NCBI GenBank assembly: GCA_029010655.1
Contig: JAQXKW010000198.1
Coordinates: 1-26,166 of the forward strand
Direction: 5' to 3'
DNA: 26,166 bases
Source of the DNA: Clostridia bacterium
Lineage (GTDB): Bacteria; Bacillota; Clostridia; Oscillospirales; CAG-272
Part shown: positions 15,197 through 22,823 of the stretch, piece by piece
Layout: each line of letters starts with the position of its first letter
How positions within the stretch are numbered: the first letter of the stretch is position 1
Made by a program: the position numbers and the translations under genes
The notes under the pieces: generated by a model
Told to the model about the DNA's origin: nothing
The model's input: the letters and a program-made list of their open reading frames with translations, nothing else
The model's database searches: none

Positions 15197-15225
15197 ATTA
15201 TAATACATAATCCGCCGCTTTTCAA
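15197..15225 (-). promoter_or_regulatory. Promoter of the DUF4838-epimerase-kinase-aldolase operon
   Basis: Minus-strand TTGAAA (15225 to 15220), a 17-base spacer and TATAAT (15202 to 15197), ending 32 bases before the start codon at 15164. No obvious operator palindrome was seen next to it. Confidence 0.75.
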
Positions 15226-15261
15226 TAGTTTATTTGCCATTAAATTAATCCTTTCGGCATA

Positions 15262-15290
15262 TTGACAAAAAGTGACAGGGGATGTATAAT
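15262..15290 (+). promoter_or_regulatory. Promoter of the histidine phosphatase gene
   Basis: Perfect TTGACA (15262-15267), 17-base spacer, perfect TATAAT (15285-15290), 23 bases upstream of the ATG at 15314. It diverges from the DUF4838 promoter with 36 bases between the two -35 boxes. Confidence 0.85.
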
Positions 15291-15313
15291 TTACGTATAA
15301 TGCGGAGGTATAT

Positions 15314-16042
15314 ATGAATAAGCAGAAGAACCGATTATGCAATACCAAGTTTTTCACCGGCAAATGCGTTCCGATGCTTTTCTGTACGCCTGCTCAGACC
15401 TCTGCTCTTTTGTCCGAAAAGCGACAGCTTATTTTCCTTATCCGCCACGGCACTACGGACTGGAATGTTGAAACCCGCCTTCAGGGACGGGTTGAAGTCC
15501 CTCTTAACGAAAAAGGACGTCAGCAGGCGGAGAGTTGTGCCTTGGGGCTGAAGCGTGCCTTTGAGGGAACGCTTTCGGTAAAATCGGTTTATTCTTCCCC
15601 GCTCTCACGGGCGTATGACACCGCAAAAATTATTGCCGATGCTTTCGGTCACCCCGCTCCCACGGTAGCGGAGGGGCTTATAGAGCGTGACTACGGCTCC
15701 GTCACCGGTATGACCTATGCCGCACGGCGGGAGCTTTTCAAAAGCGCCGCCGGGTACCCGGACGATATGGAAAGCGCTGCCGACGCCGCCGTCAGAATGA
15801 AGCGGACTATTGCAAAGGTGAGAAGCGACACCTGTGACGGCGCTTTGATTCTGGTTACGCACGGGGGAATTCTCAATTCGTTTTTTTCGGGAATTACGTG
15901 CAGGAGAGCCGGAAGCGGCGGAAATATCGTTGCAAACTGCACGGTGGAAATAGTTGCCGCAGGAGCGCGGGACGTTATTCCCATTGCGTTTAATTTAGGC
16001 TGTGAGGAGCTTGCGGAATTCGTTTCGGAATTGAGAATTTAG
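15314..16042 (+). CDS. Histidine phosphatase family protein (phosphoglycerate-mutase-like)
   Basis: The 242-residue protein removes or moves a phosphate through a phospho-histidine. It has the RHG signature (Arg44-His45-Gly46 in LIRHGTTDWN), the usual LQGRVEVPLNEKG, SSPLSRAYDTA, a likely acid Glu124 in LIERDYG, and the second catalytic His183 in LVTHGG. The pattern fits the CobC/GpmB-like branch rather than glycolytic mutase. About 36 residues precede the catalytic core, with no clear signal peptide. GGAGG lies 5 bases before the ATG. It stands alone behind its own promoter. Its substrate is unknown. Confidence 0.9.
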   Translation: MNKQKNRLCNTKFFTGKCVPMLFCTPAQTSALLSEKRQLIFLIRHGTTDWNVETRLQGRVEVPLNEKGRQQAESCALGLKRAFEGTLSVKSVYSSPLSRAYDTAKIIADAFGHPAPTVAEGLIERDYGSVTGMTYAARRELFKSAAGYPDDMESAADAAVRMKRTIAKVRSDTCDGALILVTHGGILNSFFSGITCRRAGSGGNIVANCTVEIVAAGARDVIPIAFNLGCEELAEFVSELRI

Positions 16043-16050
16043 CGTATATA

Positions 16051-16093
16051 CGGCGGCGAAGCCGCCGCACAGCAGGGGGCGGCACGCCCCCTG
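16051..16093 (+). terminator. Two adjacent GC-rich hairpins after the histidine phosphatase
   Basis: CGGCGGC-GAA-GCCGCCG (16051-16067) and CAGGGGGCG-GCA-CGCCCCCTG (16073-16093) are perfect stems with three-base loops. No T-run follows, so a classical intrinsic terminator is not certain; they may be repeat remnants. Confidence 0.4.
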
Positions 16094-16094
16094 A

Positions 16095-16211
16095 TGTCAT
16101 TGCGAGGGGCTTGTCCCCGTGGCAATCTCTACGGTGTGTAAGCGGCGAAGCCGCCAACTAGCCGCTAGCTACTAGCCGCTAGCCGCCAGTCAATTCGCCC
16201 TCGCAATGACA
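16095..16211. mobile_element. MITE-like element with terminal inverted repeats
   Basis: TGTCATTGCGAGGG (16095-16108) and its exact inverse CCCTCGCAATGACA (16198-16211) bracket 117 bases with no coding capacity. Inside lie a GCGGC-GAA-GCCGC hairpin (16142-16154) and CTAGC/CCGCTAG repeats (about 16157-16188). TGTCATTGCGAGG termini are recalled as common in dispersed intergenic repeats of many bacteria. Only one copy is visible here, so mobility is inferred. Confidence 0.6.
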
Positions 16212-16275
16212 GGGGGAGATGCTTTTCGGGGGAGGCTATATAATATATATGCCGCAAGTATCGGAAAGGATTACT

Positions 16276-16530
16276 ATGCCCTGGGAAACCGTGACGGCTA
16301 TTATTTCGGTAATTACCGTGGGTATTGCCGTAGGCAGGATAATTTACGGATTATCACAAACCCTAACAAGGCTTAATTGCTCCGTGGAAAACCTTAATGC
16401 TACGCTCAACGCCTTTGCGGGTGACAACGAAAAAGAGCACGAGGAGCTTTACGGAGAGCTATATTCACTTCGGGAAAACGTATCCGAGCTTGAAATTAAG
16501 CTCGGCCATAAAGATTCGGAAAAAAACTGA
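16276..16530 (+). CDS. Small single-pass membrane protein with coiled coil
   Basis: The 84-residue protein has an N-terminal hydrophobic segment (about 4-25) followed by a predicted coiled coil of about 55 residues with regular Leu spacing (LNCSVENLNATLNAF, then ELYGELYSLRENVSELEIKL). The start at 16276 has GGAAAGG about six bases upstream. Two earlier in-frame ATGs (16219, 16249) have no well-placed ribosome binding site. It resembles small holin-like or division-accessory proteins in shape only. No domain was recognised. Confidence 0.65.
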   Translation: MPWETVTAIISVITVGIAVGRIIYGLSQTLTRLNCSVENLNATLNAFAGDNEKEHEELYGELYSLRENVSELEIKLGHKDSEKN

Positions 16531-16548
16531 AAAAATTCCGAAAAACTA

Positions 16549-16577
16549 TTGCATTTTATTACTTTATATGGTAGAAT
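16549..16577 (+). promoter_or_regulatory. Promoter of the rimP-nusA-infB operon
   Basis: TTGCAT (16549-16554), 17-base spacer, TAGAAT (16572-16577), about 70 bases before the rimP start. It is a moderate match. Confidence 0.6.
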
Positions 16578-16603
16578 GCTTACAGTAATACTATGACGGA
16601 ATG

Positions 16604-16632
16604 GAGAGTGGGTTTTCGCCCACTCTCTGTTT
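16604..16632 (+). promoter_or_regulatory. Leader hairpin before rimP
   Basis: GAGAGTGGG (16604-16612) pairs with CCCACTCTC (16619-16627) around TTTTCG, followed by a short T-run. It lies in the 5' leader, just ahead of the rimP ribosome binding site. It could be an attenuator or a protein-binding site; NusA acting on hairpin pausing makes feedback on this operon conceivable, but that is inference. Confidence 0.6.
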
Positions 16633-16648
16633 TATGAAAGGTACTGAA

Positions 16649-17113
16649 ATGGAGAAAAAAAACATCGCTTCAACGGTCCGTGAGCTTATTACCCCTGTGG
16701 CTGACGAACTGGGATACATGATTTGGGACGTTGAATACGTTAAAGAGGGCGCAGACATGATTCTGCGTATTACTATTGACAAGGACGGCGGCATTGACAT
16801 TGAGGACTGCGAGAAAATGTCCCGTGCAATTGACCCCGTTATTGACGAGGCTGACCCTATTGAGACTTCATACAGAATGGAAGTTTCCTCCCCCGGTGTG
16901 GAAAGGACTCTCAGCCGTCCCGAGCACTTTGAAAAGTGTTTGGGCGAAAAGGTTGAAGTAAGGCTTTACGCTCCCGTAAACGGACAAAAGCAGATTGTTG
17001 GTACTCTCAGCGGCGCAGACGATAAGAGCATTACCGTCACCGTTGGCGAGGAAAGCGTGACCCTTGCAAAATCCGCCGTTGCAAAAGCGGCAACAGTATT
17101 TGAATGGAATTAA
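16649..17113 (+). CDS. rimP: Ribosome maturation factor RimP
   Basis: RimP helps assemble the 30S ribosomal subunit. The 154-residue protein has the expected two-domain plan: an N-terminal alpha/beta domain (ELGYMIWDVEYVKEGADMILRITIDKDGGIDIEDCEKMSRAIDP, given here as a pattern split at residues 23-44 and 45-66) with SSPGVERTL (about 88-96), then a small Sm-like barrel. The start at 16649 follows GAAAGG; the longer frame from 16601 would run through the leader hairpin. It opens the conserved rimP-nusA-ylxR-ylxQ-infB operon. Confidence 0.92.
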   Translation: MEKKNIASTVRELITPVADELGYMIWDVEYVKEGADMILRITIDKDGGIDIEDCEKMSRAIDPVIDEADPIETSYRMEVSSPGVERTLSRPEHFEKCLGEKVEVRLYAPVNGQKQIVGTLSGADDKSITVTVGEESVTLAKSAVAKAATVFEWN

Positions 17114-17153
17114 ATTGATAAAATAATATATAAGCAGAAAGGCGATATTTGAA

Positions 17154-18179
17154 ATGAATTCAGAATTCTTTACTGCATTGGACCTTTTGGAAAAGACCAA
17201 GGGGATTCCGAAGGAGTATATGATTGAGAAGGTCGAGGCTGCCCTTGTAAGCGCATTCAAGAAGGAATACGGCACGGCAAACGTGAGAATTCTCATTGAC
17301 CCTCAGAAAAAGGATGTTAAGGTTTACGAGCAGAAAGCTATCGTTGAAGAAGTTGAGGACCCCAAAACCCAGATTTCTCTTGAAGAAGCAAAGCAATTAA
17401 GCCGCAAATACGCTTTAGGCGGGGTTGTGGAAACCGAAGTTAAAACAAAGGGCTTCGGAAGGCTCAGCGCACAGGCGGCAAAGCAGGTTATAATTCAGGG
17501 TATCCGCGAGGCTGAACGATCCAGCATGATAAAGGAATACGAGAAGAAGCGTGAGGAAGTCATTACTGCGGTTGTTACAAAAACTGCTGACGATTCCGGC
17601 GACATCGTTATTGACACGGGCACAAGCGAAGCGGTTCTTCCCTACGACGAGCAGATTCCCGGCGAGGATTTCCGTGTAGGCGACAGAATTAAGGTTTTCG
17701 TTACCGAGGTTCGCCGTGACAGCTCCTCCGGCCCCATAGTTACCCTTTCCAGAACGCATCCCGGTCTTGTTAAAAGGCTGTTTGAGCAGGAAATTCCCGA
17801 AATTGCGGACGGTGTGGTTATAATCCACGGCGTTGCAAGAGAAGCGGGTAGCAGAACGAAAATCGCCGTATACTCCAGAGACGAGGACGTTGACCCGGTG
17901 GGCGCATGTATCGGCGAGAGAGGCAGAAGAATTGCGGATATTGTTGACGAGCTGAGAGGCGAGAAAATCGACGTTATAGAATATTCCGAGGATCCTGCCG
18001 AATTTATTGCGGCGGCGCTTTCTCCGGCAGAGGTTCTGGACGTGGAAATGGACGGCGAGAGAAGCGCAAAGGTGGTTGTATCAAACGACCAGCTTTCCCT
18101 TGCAATCGGCAAAGAGGGACAGAACGCACGACTTGCGGCAAAGCTTACCGGCTGTAAGGTTGACATAAAGGGCTATTGA
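17154..18179 (+). CDS. nusA: Transcription termination/antitermination factor NusA
   Basis: NusA binds RNA polymerase and nascent RNA and controls pausing, termination and antitermination. The 341-residue product has the N-terminal polymerase-binding domain (about 1-130), an S1 domain (about 135-205), KH1 around DPVGACIGERGRRI, and KH2 with LAIGKEGQNARLAAKL near the end. It lacks the acidic C-terminal repeats found in Proteobacteria, which is normal for Firmicutes. The ATG has an AAAGG sequence upstream with a somewhat long spacer (about 12 bases). It lies 40 bases after rimP and one base before ylxR. Confidence 0.95.
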   Translation: MNSEFFTALDLLEKTKGIPKEYMIEKVEAALVSAFKKEYGTANVRILIDPQKKDVKVYEQKAIVEEVEDPKTQISLEEAKQLSRKYALGGVVETEVKTKGFGRLSAQAAKQVIIQGIREAERSSMIKEYEKKREEVITAVVTKTADDSGDIVIDTGTSEAVLPYDEQIPGEDFRVGDRIKVFVTEVRRDSSSGPIVTLSRTHPGLVKRLFEQEIPEIADGVVIIHGVAREAGSRTKIAVYSRDEDVDPVGACIGERGRRIADIVDELRGEKIDVIEYSEDPAEFIAAALSPAEVLDVEMDGERSAKVVVSNDQLSLAIGKEGQNARLAAKLTGCKVDIKGY

Positions 18180-18180
18180 T

Positions 18181-18474
18181 ATGAAGGTAAAAAAGATTCC
18201 CGAACGCCGCTGTGTGGGCTGCGGAGAATCCTTCCCCAAAAAGGAGCTGATACGGGTTGTCAGGGATCCCGAGGGTAAGGTGGCTCTGGATTTCACGGGA
18301 AAACAGAACGGCAGAGGCGCATATCTTTGCAAAAAGCTCTCCTGTCTGAAAAAGGCAAGAAAGCTGGGCAGGCTGAAAACAAATTTAGACTGCGAAATCC
18401 CCGATGAAATAATGGACGCACTTGAAGAAGAAATCGCCGTTTTTGAAAAAGAAGCCGAAAATGGAGACGAATAA
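18181..18474 (+). CDS. ylxR: YlxR/RnpM family RNA-binding protein
   Basis: The 97-residue protein has the DUF448 signatures: RRCVGCGESFPKKELIRVVR near the start, then the GRGAYLCKK motif (about 44-52). The Bacillus homologue has been reported to bind RNase P RNA and was renamed RnpM, so a modulator of RNA processing is likely. The C-terminus is acidic. It starts one base after nusA and overlaps ylxQ by 14 bases. Confidence 0.92.
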   Translation: MKVKKIPERRCVGCGESFPKKELIRVVRDPEGKVALDFTGKQNGRGAYLCKKLSCLKKARKLGRLKTNLDCEIPDEIMDALEEEIAVFEKEAENGDE

Positions 18475-18784
18475 AATACTGTCCTATTTGGGACTGGCGG
18501 CGGCGTCCCGCACCGCCGTAACCGGCACGGAGCTTGTTCTGTCGGAGGTCAGGCGGGGAAAAAAAGGCGTCTGCGTGCTCATGTCCTCCGACGTTTCGGA
18601 GAGAACGGCAAAGCAAATCACCGACAAATGCACCTTTTATAAGGTTCCGCTTATAAAACTTGCCTGCGACATGTACGAGGTGGGAAAGCGGACGGGCAAA
18701 AAGCACCCCGTAGCGGCTGCAGCGGTGACAAATCCGTCGCTGACACGGCAGATACTTAAATGCACCGAAGACAATGAAGTGTAG
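18461..18784 (+). CDS. ylxQ: YlxQ, L7Ae/L30e/S12e family RNA-binding protein
   Basis: The 107-residue protein has the compact L7Ae fold pattern: ILSYLGLAAASRTAVTGTEL, then the Gly/Lys-rich KKGVCVLMSSDVSERTAKQI, then VPLIKLACDMYEVGKRTGKKHP. L7Ae-like proteins bind kink-turn RNAs; the role of bacterial YlxQ is not settled. The start at 18461 lies inside the end of ylxR; a TTG at 18422 is in frame but less likely. It lies between ylxR and infB, as in other Firmicutes. Confidence 0.88.
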   Translation: METNKILSYLGLAAASRTAVTGTELVLSEVRRGKKGVCVLMSSDVSERTAKQITDKCTFYKVPLIKLACDMYEVGKRTGKKHPVAAAAVTNPSLTRQILKCTEDNEV

Positions 18785-18836
18785 TATAATCTCAAAGGAA
18801 AGGTTTTGACCCAAAGGGTCGAAAAGGTATGACGAT

Positions 18837-21593
18837 ATGGCACAGGCCCCCATGTTCCGTATTAATCAGCTTTCAAAAGATTTTGACATTAAAACAAAGG
18901 ACCTTCTTACAAGACTGGAAGAAGAAGGCATGACGGGCAAAAAAACCATGACGGTTTTGGAGCCCGACGAAGCAAACCTTTTGCTTGATATTCTCACAAA
19001 GGAAAATCAGATTAAGGATATTGACGGGTATTTAGGCGGAAAGACCAAAATCCCCACCATAAAGCCTTCAAAGGGTGCGGCAGAGCTTAAAGAAAAGCGC
19101 GCCGCAAAAGAGAAAGCAGACGCCGAGGCGAAGGCGAGGGCTGAAGCTGAGGCAAAAGCAAAAGCCGAAGCGGCGGCAAAAGCCGAGGCTGAGGCGAAAG
19201 CCAAGGCAGAAGCGGAGGCGAAGGAAAAGGCTAAGGATGCGGCTCTTCTGAAAATGGCGCAGGCGGCAAAGGCTAAGGCGGACGCCGCCGCAAAGGCGAA
19301 GGCTGAAAACGAAGCCCGCCGCCGTCAGAAGGACGAGGCGGCAGCCGAGAGAGCAAAGAGAACGGACGAAGCACGCGAGCAGTTCAAAAAGGGCGGCACA
19401 CAGCCTCAGAAAAATCAGAACAGTGCCGGTGAGGGCGACTCCCGCAATACCGACAGCCTGAAAAAGGCTTCCAAAAGCGTTAACTCCCGCATACAGCAGG
19501 CCTATGAAAATCAGAAAAAGCAGTCAGAGGTCCGGGGGCAGGACCGCAGCTTCACGCCCGACCAGTCTACAATGGGCAAGAAGAAAAACGCAGCAGCGCC
19601 CGTTAACGAGCGCAAGCGCACAGGCGCTACCAGAATCGTAGACACGAGAGGCGGTTCTGTTGACCTTTCCAAATACGATGAAAAGCTTGACAATTTCGTT
19701 ACCGACCACAGAAACGAAAATGCTTCAAACAAGCAGAAGCTGAAAAAGCAGAACACAAGAGACAACCGCTCCCAGAAGAACAGAAACAAGGAATCTGCGG
19801 CTCTCGACAAGCTGCGCCGTCAGGAGGCTATGAAGGCAAAGCAGCAGCCCCTGAAGGTTCAGATTCCCGACGAGATTTCCGTGGGAGAGCTTGCAAGCAG
19901 GCTGAAGGTTACGTCGGCAGAGGTGGTAAAACGCCTAATGATGATGGGTATGATGGTTACGGTAAACCAGATTATCGATTACGACACCGCTTACCTTGTT
20001 GCCGACGAGCTTGGCGCAATTGTCTCTAAAGAGGTAGTTGTCACCATTGAGGAAAAGCTCTTTAACGAGGAAGAGGACAAGGAAGAAGCTCTTGAAATCC
20101 GTCCTCCCGTTGTATGCGTTATGGGTCACGTTGACCACGGCAAAACCTCCCTGCTTGACGCTATCCGCCACACAAACGTGACCGGCGGCGAGGCAGGCGG
20201 AATTACTCAGCACATCGGCGCATACACGGTTAGCGTGGACGGCAAGGACATTACCTTCCTTGACACTCCCGGCCACGAGGCATTTACCGCAATGCGTGCA
20301 AGAGGCGCACAGGCTACCGATATTGCAATCCTTGTAGTTGCCGCAGATGACGGCATTATGCCACAGACGGTTGAGGCGATTAACCATGCAAAGGCGGCAG
20401 GGGTTGACATTATCGTAGCGATAAACAAAATGGATAAGCCTACGGCTAATCCCGACGCCGTTAAAACCGAGCTTACAAACTACAACCTGGTTCCCGAGGA
20501 ATGGGGTGGCGACGTTATATGCGTTCCCGTTTCCGCTGTTACGAAAATGGGACTTTCCGACCTTTTGGAAAACATTCTGCTTATTGCGGAGGTTAAGGAA
20601 TACAAGGCAAATCCCAACCGCCGTGCAAAGGGTATCGTTATCGAGGCGAAGCTTGACCGCGGACGCGGTCCCGTTGCCACCGTGCTTGTTCAGAACGGAA
20701 CCCTCAGAAGCGGCGATATAGTAATCGCAGGCACTGCGGTGGGACGTGTGAGAGCCATGACTGACGACAAGGGCAAGACCATTAAGGAGGCAGGTCCCTC
20801 CGTTCCCGTTGAGATTGTGGGTCTTGCGGAGGTTCCCTCGGCAGGAGACGAATTCAACGCAGTTGAAGACGAGAGAATGGCGAGAACCCTTGCGGAACAG
20901 CGCCGCGCAAAGGCGAAGGAAGAAGAATTCAAGGCAAACGCAAAGGTTAACCTTGACGACCTGTTTGCACAGATAAAGGAAGGCGTTCAGGAGCTGAACA
21001 TTATCGTAAAGGCAGATGTTGGCGGCTCTGCGGAGGCAGTAAAGCAGTCTCTTGAAAAGATTTCAAACGACGAAGTCAAAGTACGTGTCATTCATTCCGC
21101 AGTAGGCGGAATTACAGAGGGCGACGTTATGCTGGCGGCGGCGTCAAACGCTATTATCGTAGGCTTCAACGTCCGTCCCGACAAGAGCGCAATAGACTCC
21201 TCCGAGCGTCAGGGCGTAGATATTCGGACCTACCGTATTATCTACGAGTGTATTGAGGAGATTACCGCCGCAATGAAGGGCATGCTTGCTCCCGAATTTG
21301 TGGAAAAGCTCTTGGGACACGCACAGGTTCGCCAGACTATTCACGTACCCAATGTGGGAACTATTGCAGGCTCCTACGTTCAGGACGGCACAATTACCCG
21401 TGCATCTCAAATAAGAGTTGTGAGAGACGGCGTTGTGGTATTTGAAGACAAGAGTTCCTCTCTGAAGCGTTTCAAGGACGACGTAAGGGAAGTTCAGCAG
21501 GGCTACGAATGCGGTATCGGACTTGAAAAGTTCAACGACATCAAGGAAGGCGACATCCTTGAAGCGTACGTTATGGAAGAGGTAGCAAGATAA
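18837..21593 (+). CDS. infB: Translation initiation factor IF-2
   Basis: IF-2 is the GTPase that brings initiator tRNA to the 30S subunit and joins the 50S subunit. The 918-residue protein starts with an IF2 N-terminal module (about 5-60). A long Ala/Lys/Glu-rich then Gln/Asn-rich linker follows (about 75-335), with a second IF2_N-like module (about 338-395). The GTPase motifs are GHVDHGKT (430-437), DTPGHEAF (476-483) and NKMDK (530-534), followed by the beta-barrel and C-terminal tRNA-binding domains. The ATG at 18837 has AAAAGG about nine bases upstream. It ends the operon. Confidence 0.96.
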   Translation: MAQAPMFRINQLSKDFDIKTKDLLTRLEEEGMTGKKTMTVLEPDEANLLLDILTKENQIKDIDGYLGGKTKIPTIKPSKGAAELKEKRAAKEKADAEAKARAEAEAKAKAEAAAKAEAEAKAKAEAEAKEKAKDAALLKMAQAAKAKADAAAKAKAENEARRRQKDEAAAERAKRTDEAREQFKKGGTQPQKNQNSAGEGDSRNTDSLKKASKSVNSRIQQAYENQKKQSEVRGQDRSFTPDQSTMGKKKNAAAPVNERKRTGATRIVDTRGGSVDLSKYDEKLDNFVTDHRNENASNKQKLKKQNTRDNRSQKNRNKESAALDKLRRQEAMKAKQQPLKVQIPDEISVGELASRLKVTSAEVVKRLMMMGMMVTVNQIIDYDTAYLVADELGAIVSKEVVVTIEEKLFNEEEDKEEALEIRPPVVCVMGHVDHGKTSLLDAIRHTNVTGGEAGGITQHIGAYTVSVDGKDITFLDTPGHEAFTAMRARGAQATDIAILVVAADDGIMPQTVEAINHAKAAGVDIIVAINKMDKPTANPDAVKTELTNYNLVPEEWGGDVICVPVSAVTKMGLSDLLENILLIAEVKEYKANPNRRAKGIVIEAKLDRGRGPVATVLVQNGTLRSGDIVIAGTAVGRVRAMTDDKGKTIKEAGPSVPVEIVGLAEVPSAGDEFNAVEDERMARTLAEQRRAKAKEEEFKANAKVNLDDLFAQIKEGVQELNIIVKADVGGSAEAVKQSLEKISNDEVKVRVIHSAVGGITEGDVMLAAASNAIIVGFNVRPDKSAIDSSERQGVDIRTYRIIYECIEEITAAMKGMLAPEFVEKLLGHAQVRQTIHVPNVGTIAGSYVQDGTITRASQIRVVRDGVVVFEDKSSSLKRFKDDVREVQQGYECGIGLEKFNDIKEGDILEAYVMEEVAR

Positions 21594-21601
21594 AAACCGA
21601 A

Positions 21602-21621
21602 AAGCCGCCGAAAGGCGGCTT
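21602..21621 (+). terminator. Hairpin after infB
   Basis: AAGCCGCC-GAAA-GGCGGCTT directly after the infB stop, a strong tetraloop stem. No T-run follows, so termination strength is uncertain. The same stem with loop TTTC recurs near 21800-21820. Confidence 0.5.
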
Positions 21622-21862
21622 CAGAGTAAAGACAATGCTAATCGGTGCATTGCCGAATTCAGACGGATAACAGAAATAATACTCCGAATCCTCAAATACT
21701 TTTTTATAGTTTTTTGGGGTTCTTAGTACCTTTTTTCCAAAAAAGGTACTAAGCGGAGCGTGAGGCAGAGCCTCACATGCCGCTTTGTATGCATTTTGAA
21801 GCCGCCTTTCGGCGGCTTCAAAGTAAAAATCCAATCCTTGCCGATAAATTTAGGAGGTTAAA
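21622..21862. repeat. Hairpin-rich non-coding spacer between infB and the glycosylation genes
   Basis: No gene was accepted here. It holds a second copy of the AGTTTTT-x-GGGGTT hairpin (21709-21753; arms 21722-21736 and 21739-21753), a GTGAGGC-AGA-GCCTCAC hairpin (about 21759-21775), and a GCCGCC-TTTC-GGCGGC hairpin (about 21802-21817) repeating the one after infB. AGGAGG lies just before the next start. No convincing promoter was seen for the following gene. Confidence 0.6.
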
Positions 21863-22810
21863 ATGAGCAGACTTATGCTTGTCGTCCCATGTTATAACGA
21901 AGAAGAATGTCTGCCGGAAACTGTCGATAAGCTAACCGAATGTCTTTGCAGTCTCATAAATAAAGGAAAAATCGATCCGGACAGCGGTATGCTTTTGGTT
22001 AACGACGGAAGCCGGGATTCCACATGGGAACTGATAAAATCATTTTTTGAAACAAATCAATACGTATACGGCGTAAACCTGGCGGCAAATTCCGGTCATC
22101 AGAATGCTCTGATGGCGGGAATCGAGACGGCGGCGCAAATATGCGATTTTTCCGTCAGTATTGATGCCGACCTGCAGGACGATATAGGCGTTATCGAGGA
22201 AATGGTCGATAAGTATATAGGCGGCGCAGACATAGTTTACGGAGTGCGTGGAGACAGATCCACCGACTCCGGATTCAAGCGGTTTACTGCCGAATCGTTC
22301 TATAAATTCCTGAAGCTTATGGGTGTAAAGACCGTGTATAATCATGCGGATTTTCGCCTTATGAGCAAGCGTGCTATGGAGGATTTGTGCCAATATAAGG
22401 AGCAAAACCTGTATTTGAGAGGTATTATACCTCTGATAGGATATAAAACGGATTCCGTGTATTATTCGAGAAAAGAGAGAACAGCGGGCGAAAGTAAATA
22501 TCCCCTCAAAAAAATGATTTCTCTTGCGTGGAACGGAATTACCTCCTTTAGCGTGAAGCCTATTCTTTTTATCACTTGGGTCGGCGCCCTTATGAGCGCC
22601 TTGTCCTTTGGGGCGCTGATAGTTGTTACTGTTCTCGCCCTGTGCGGTTTCTGCTTCACAACTGCCGATTTCCTGCTGGTCTCCGTTTGGCTTGTGGGAG
22701 GACTTCTCATGCTTTCCCTTGGTATTGTGGGACAGTACGTAGGAAAAATCCTGACAGAGACAAAGAACAGACCCAGATACAGAATATCGGAGTTTTTGAA
22801 CAGGAACTGA
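21863..22810 (+). CDS. GtrB-like polyprenyl-phosphate glycosyltransferase (GT2)
   Basis: These enzymes transfer a sugar from a nucleotide donor to undecaprenyl phosphate on the cytoplasmic face. The 315-residue protein has the GT2 pattern MLVVPCYNEEE (5-15), VNDGSRDST (46-54), the metal-binding DADLQDD (101-107), HADFRLMS (161-168) and RKERTAGESKYP (203-214). Two C-terminal membrane segments (about 234-260 and 270-295) follow. This architecture matches GtrB/YfdH/DPMS-type proteins. AGGAGG precedes the ATG. It opens a three-gene unit with a large membrane protein and a GtrA-like flippase. The sugar is not deducible. Confidence 0.9.
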   Translation: MSRLMLVVPCYNEEECLPETVDKLTECLCSLINKGKIDPDSGMLLVNDGSRDSTWELIKSFFETNQYVYGVNLAANSGHQNALMAGIETAAQICDFSVSIDADLQDDIGVIEEMVDKYIGGADIVYGVRGDRSTDSGFKRFTAESFYKFLKLMGVKTVYNHADFRLMSKRAMEDLCQYKEQNLYLRGIIPLIGYKTDSVYYSRKERTAGESKYPLKKMISLAWNGITSFSVKPILFITWVGALMSALSFGALIVVTVLALCGFCFTTADFLLVSVWLVGGLLMLSLGIVGQYVGKILTETKNRPRYRISEFLNRN

Positions 22811-22823
22811 AAGGAGCAAAGCT

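Noticed and set aside
15195..15225. Possible catabolite (cre) site at the DUF4838 promoter
   Set aside because: The TGAAAAGCGGCGGA stretch has the wrong spacing and lacks the symmetric right half expected of cre.
21571..21834. Leftward 87-codon open frame in the infB-gtrB spacer
   Set aside because: It is made almost wholly of hairpin repeats and overlaps the infB end; no ribosome binding site was seen.
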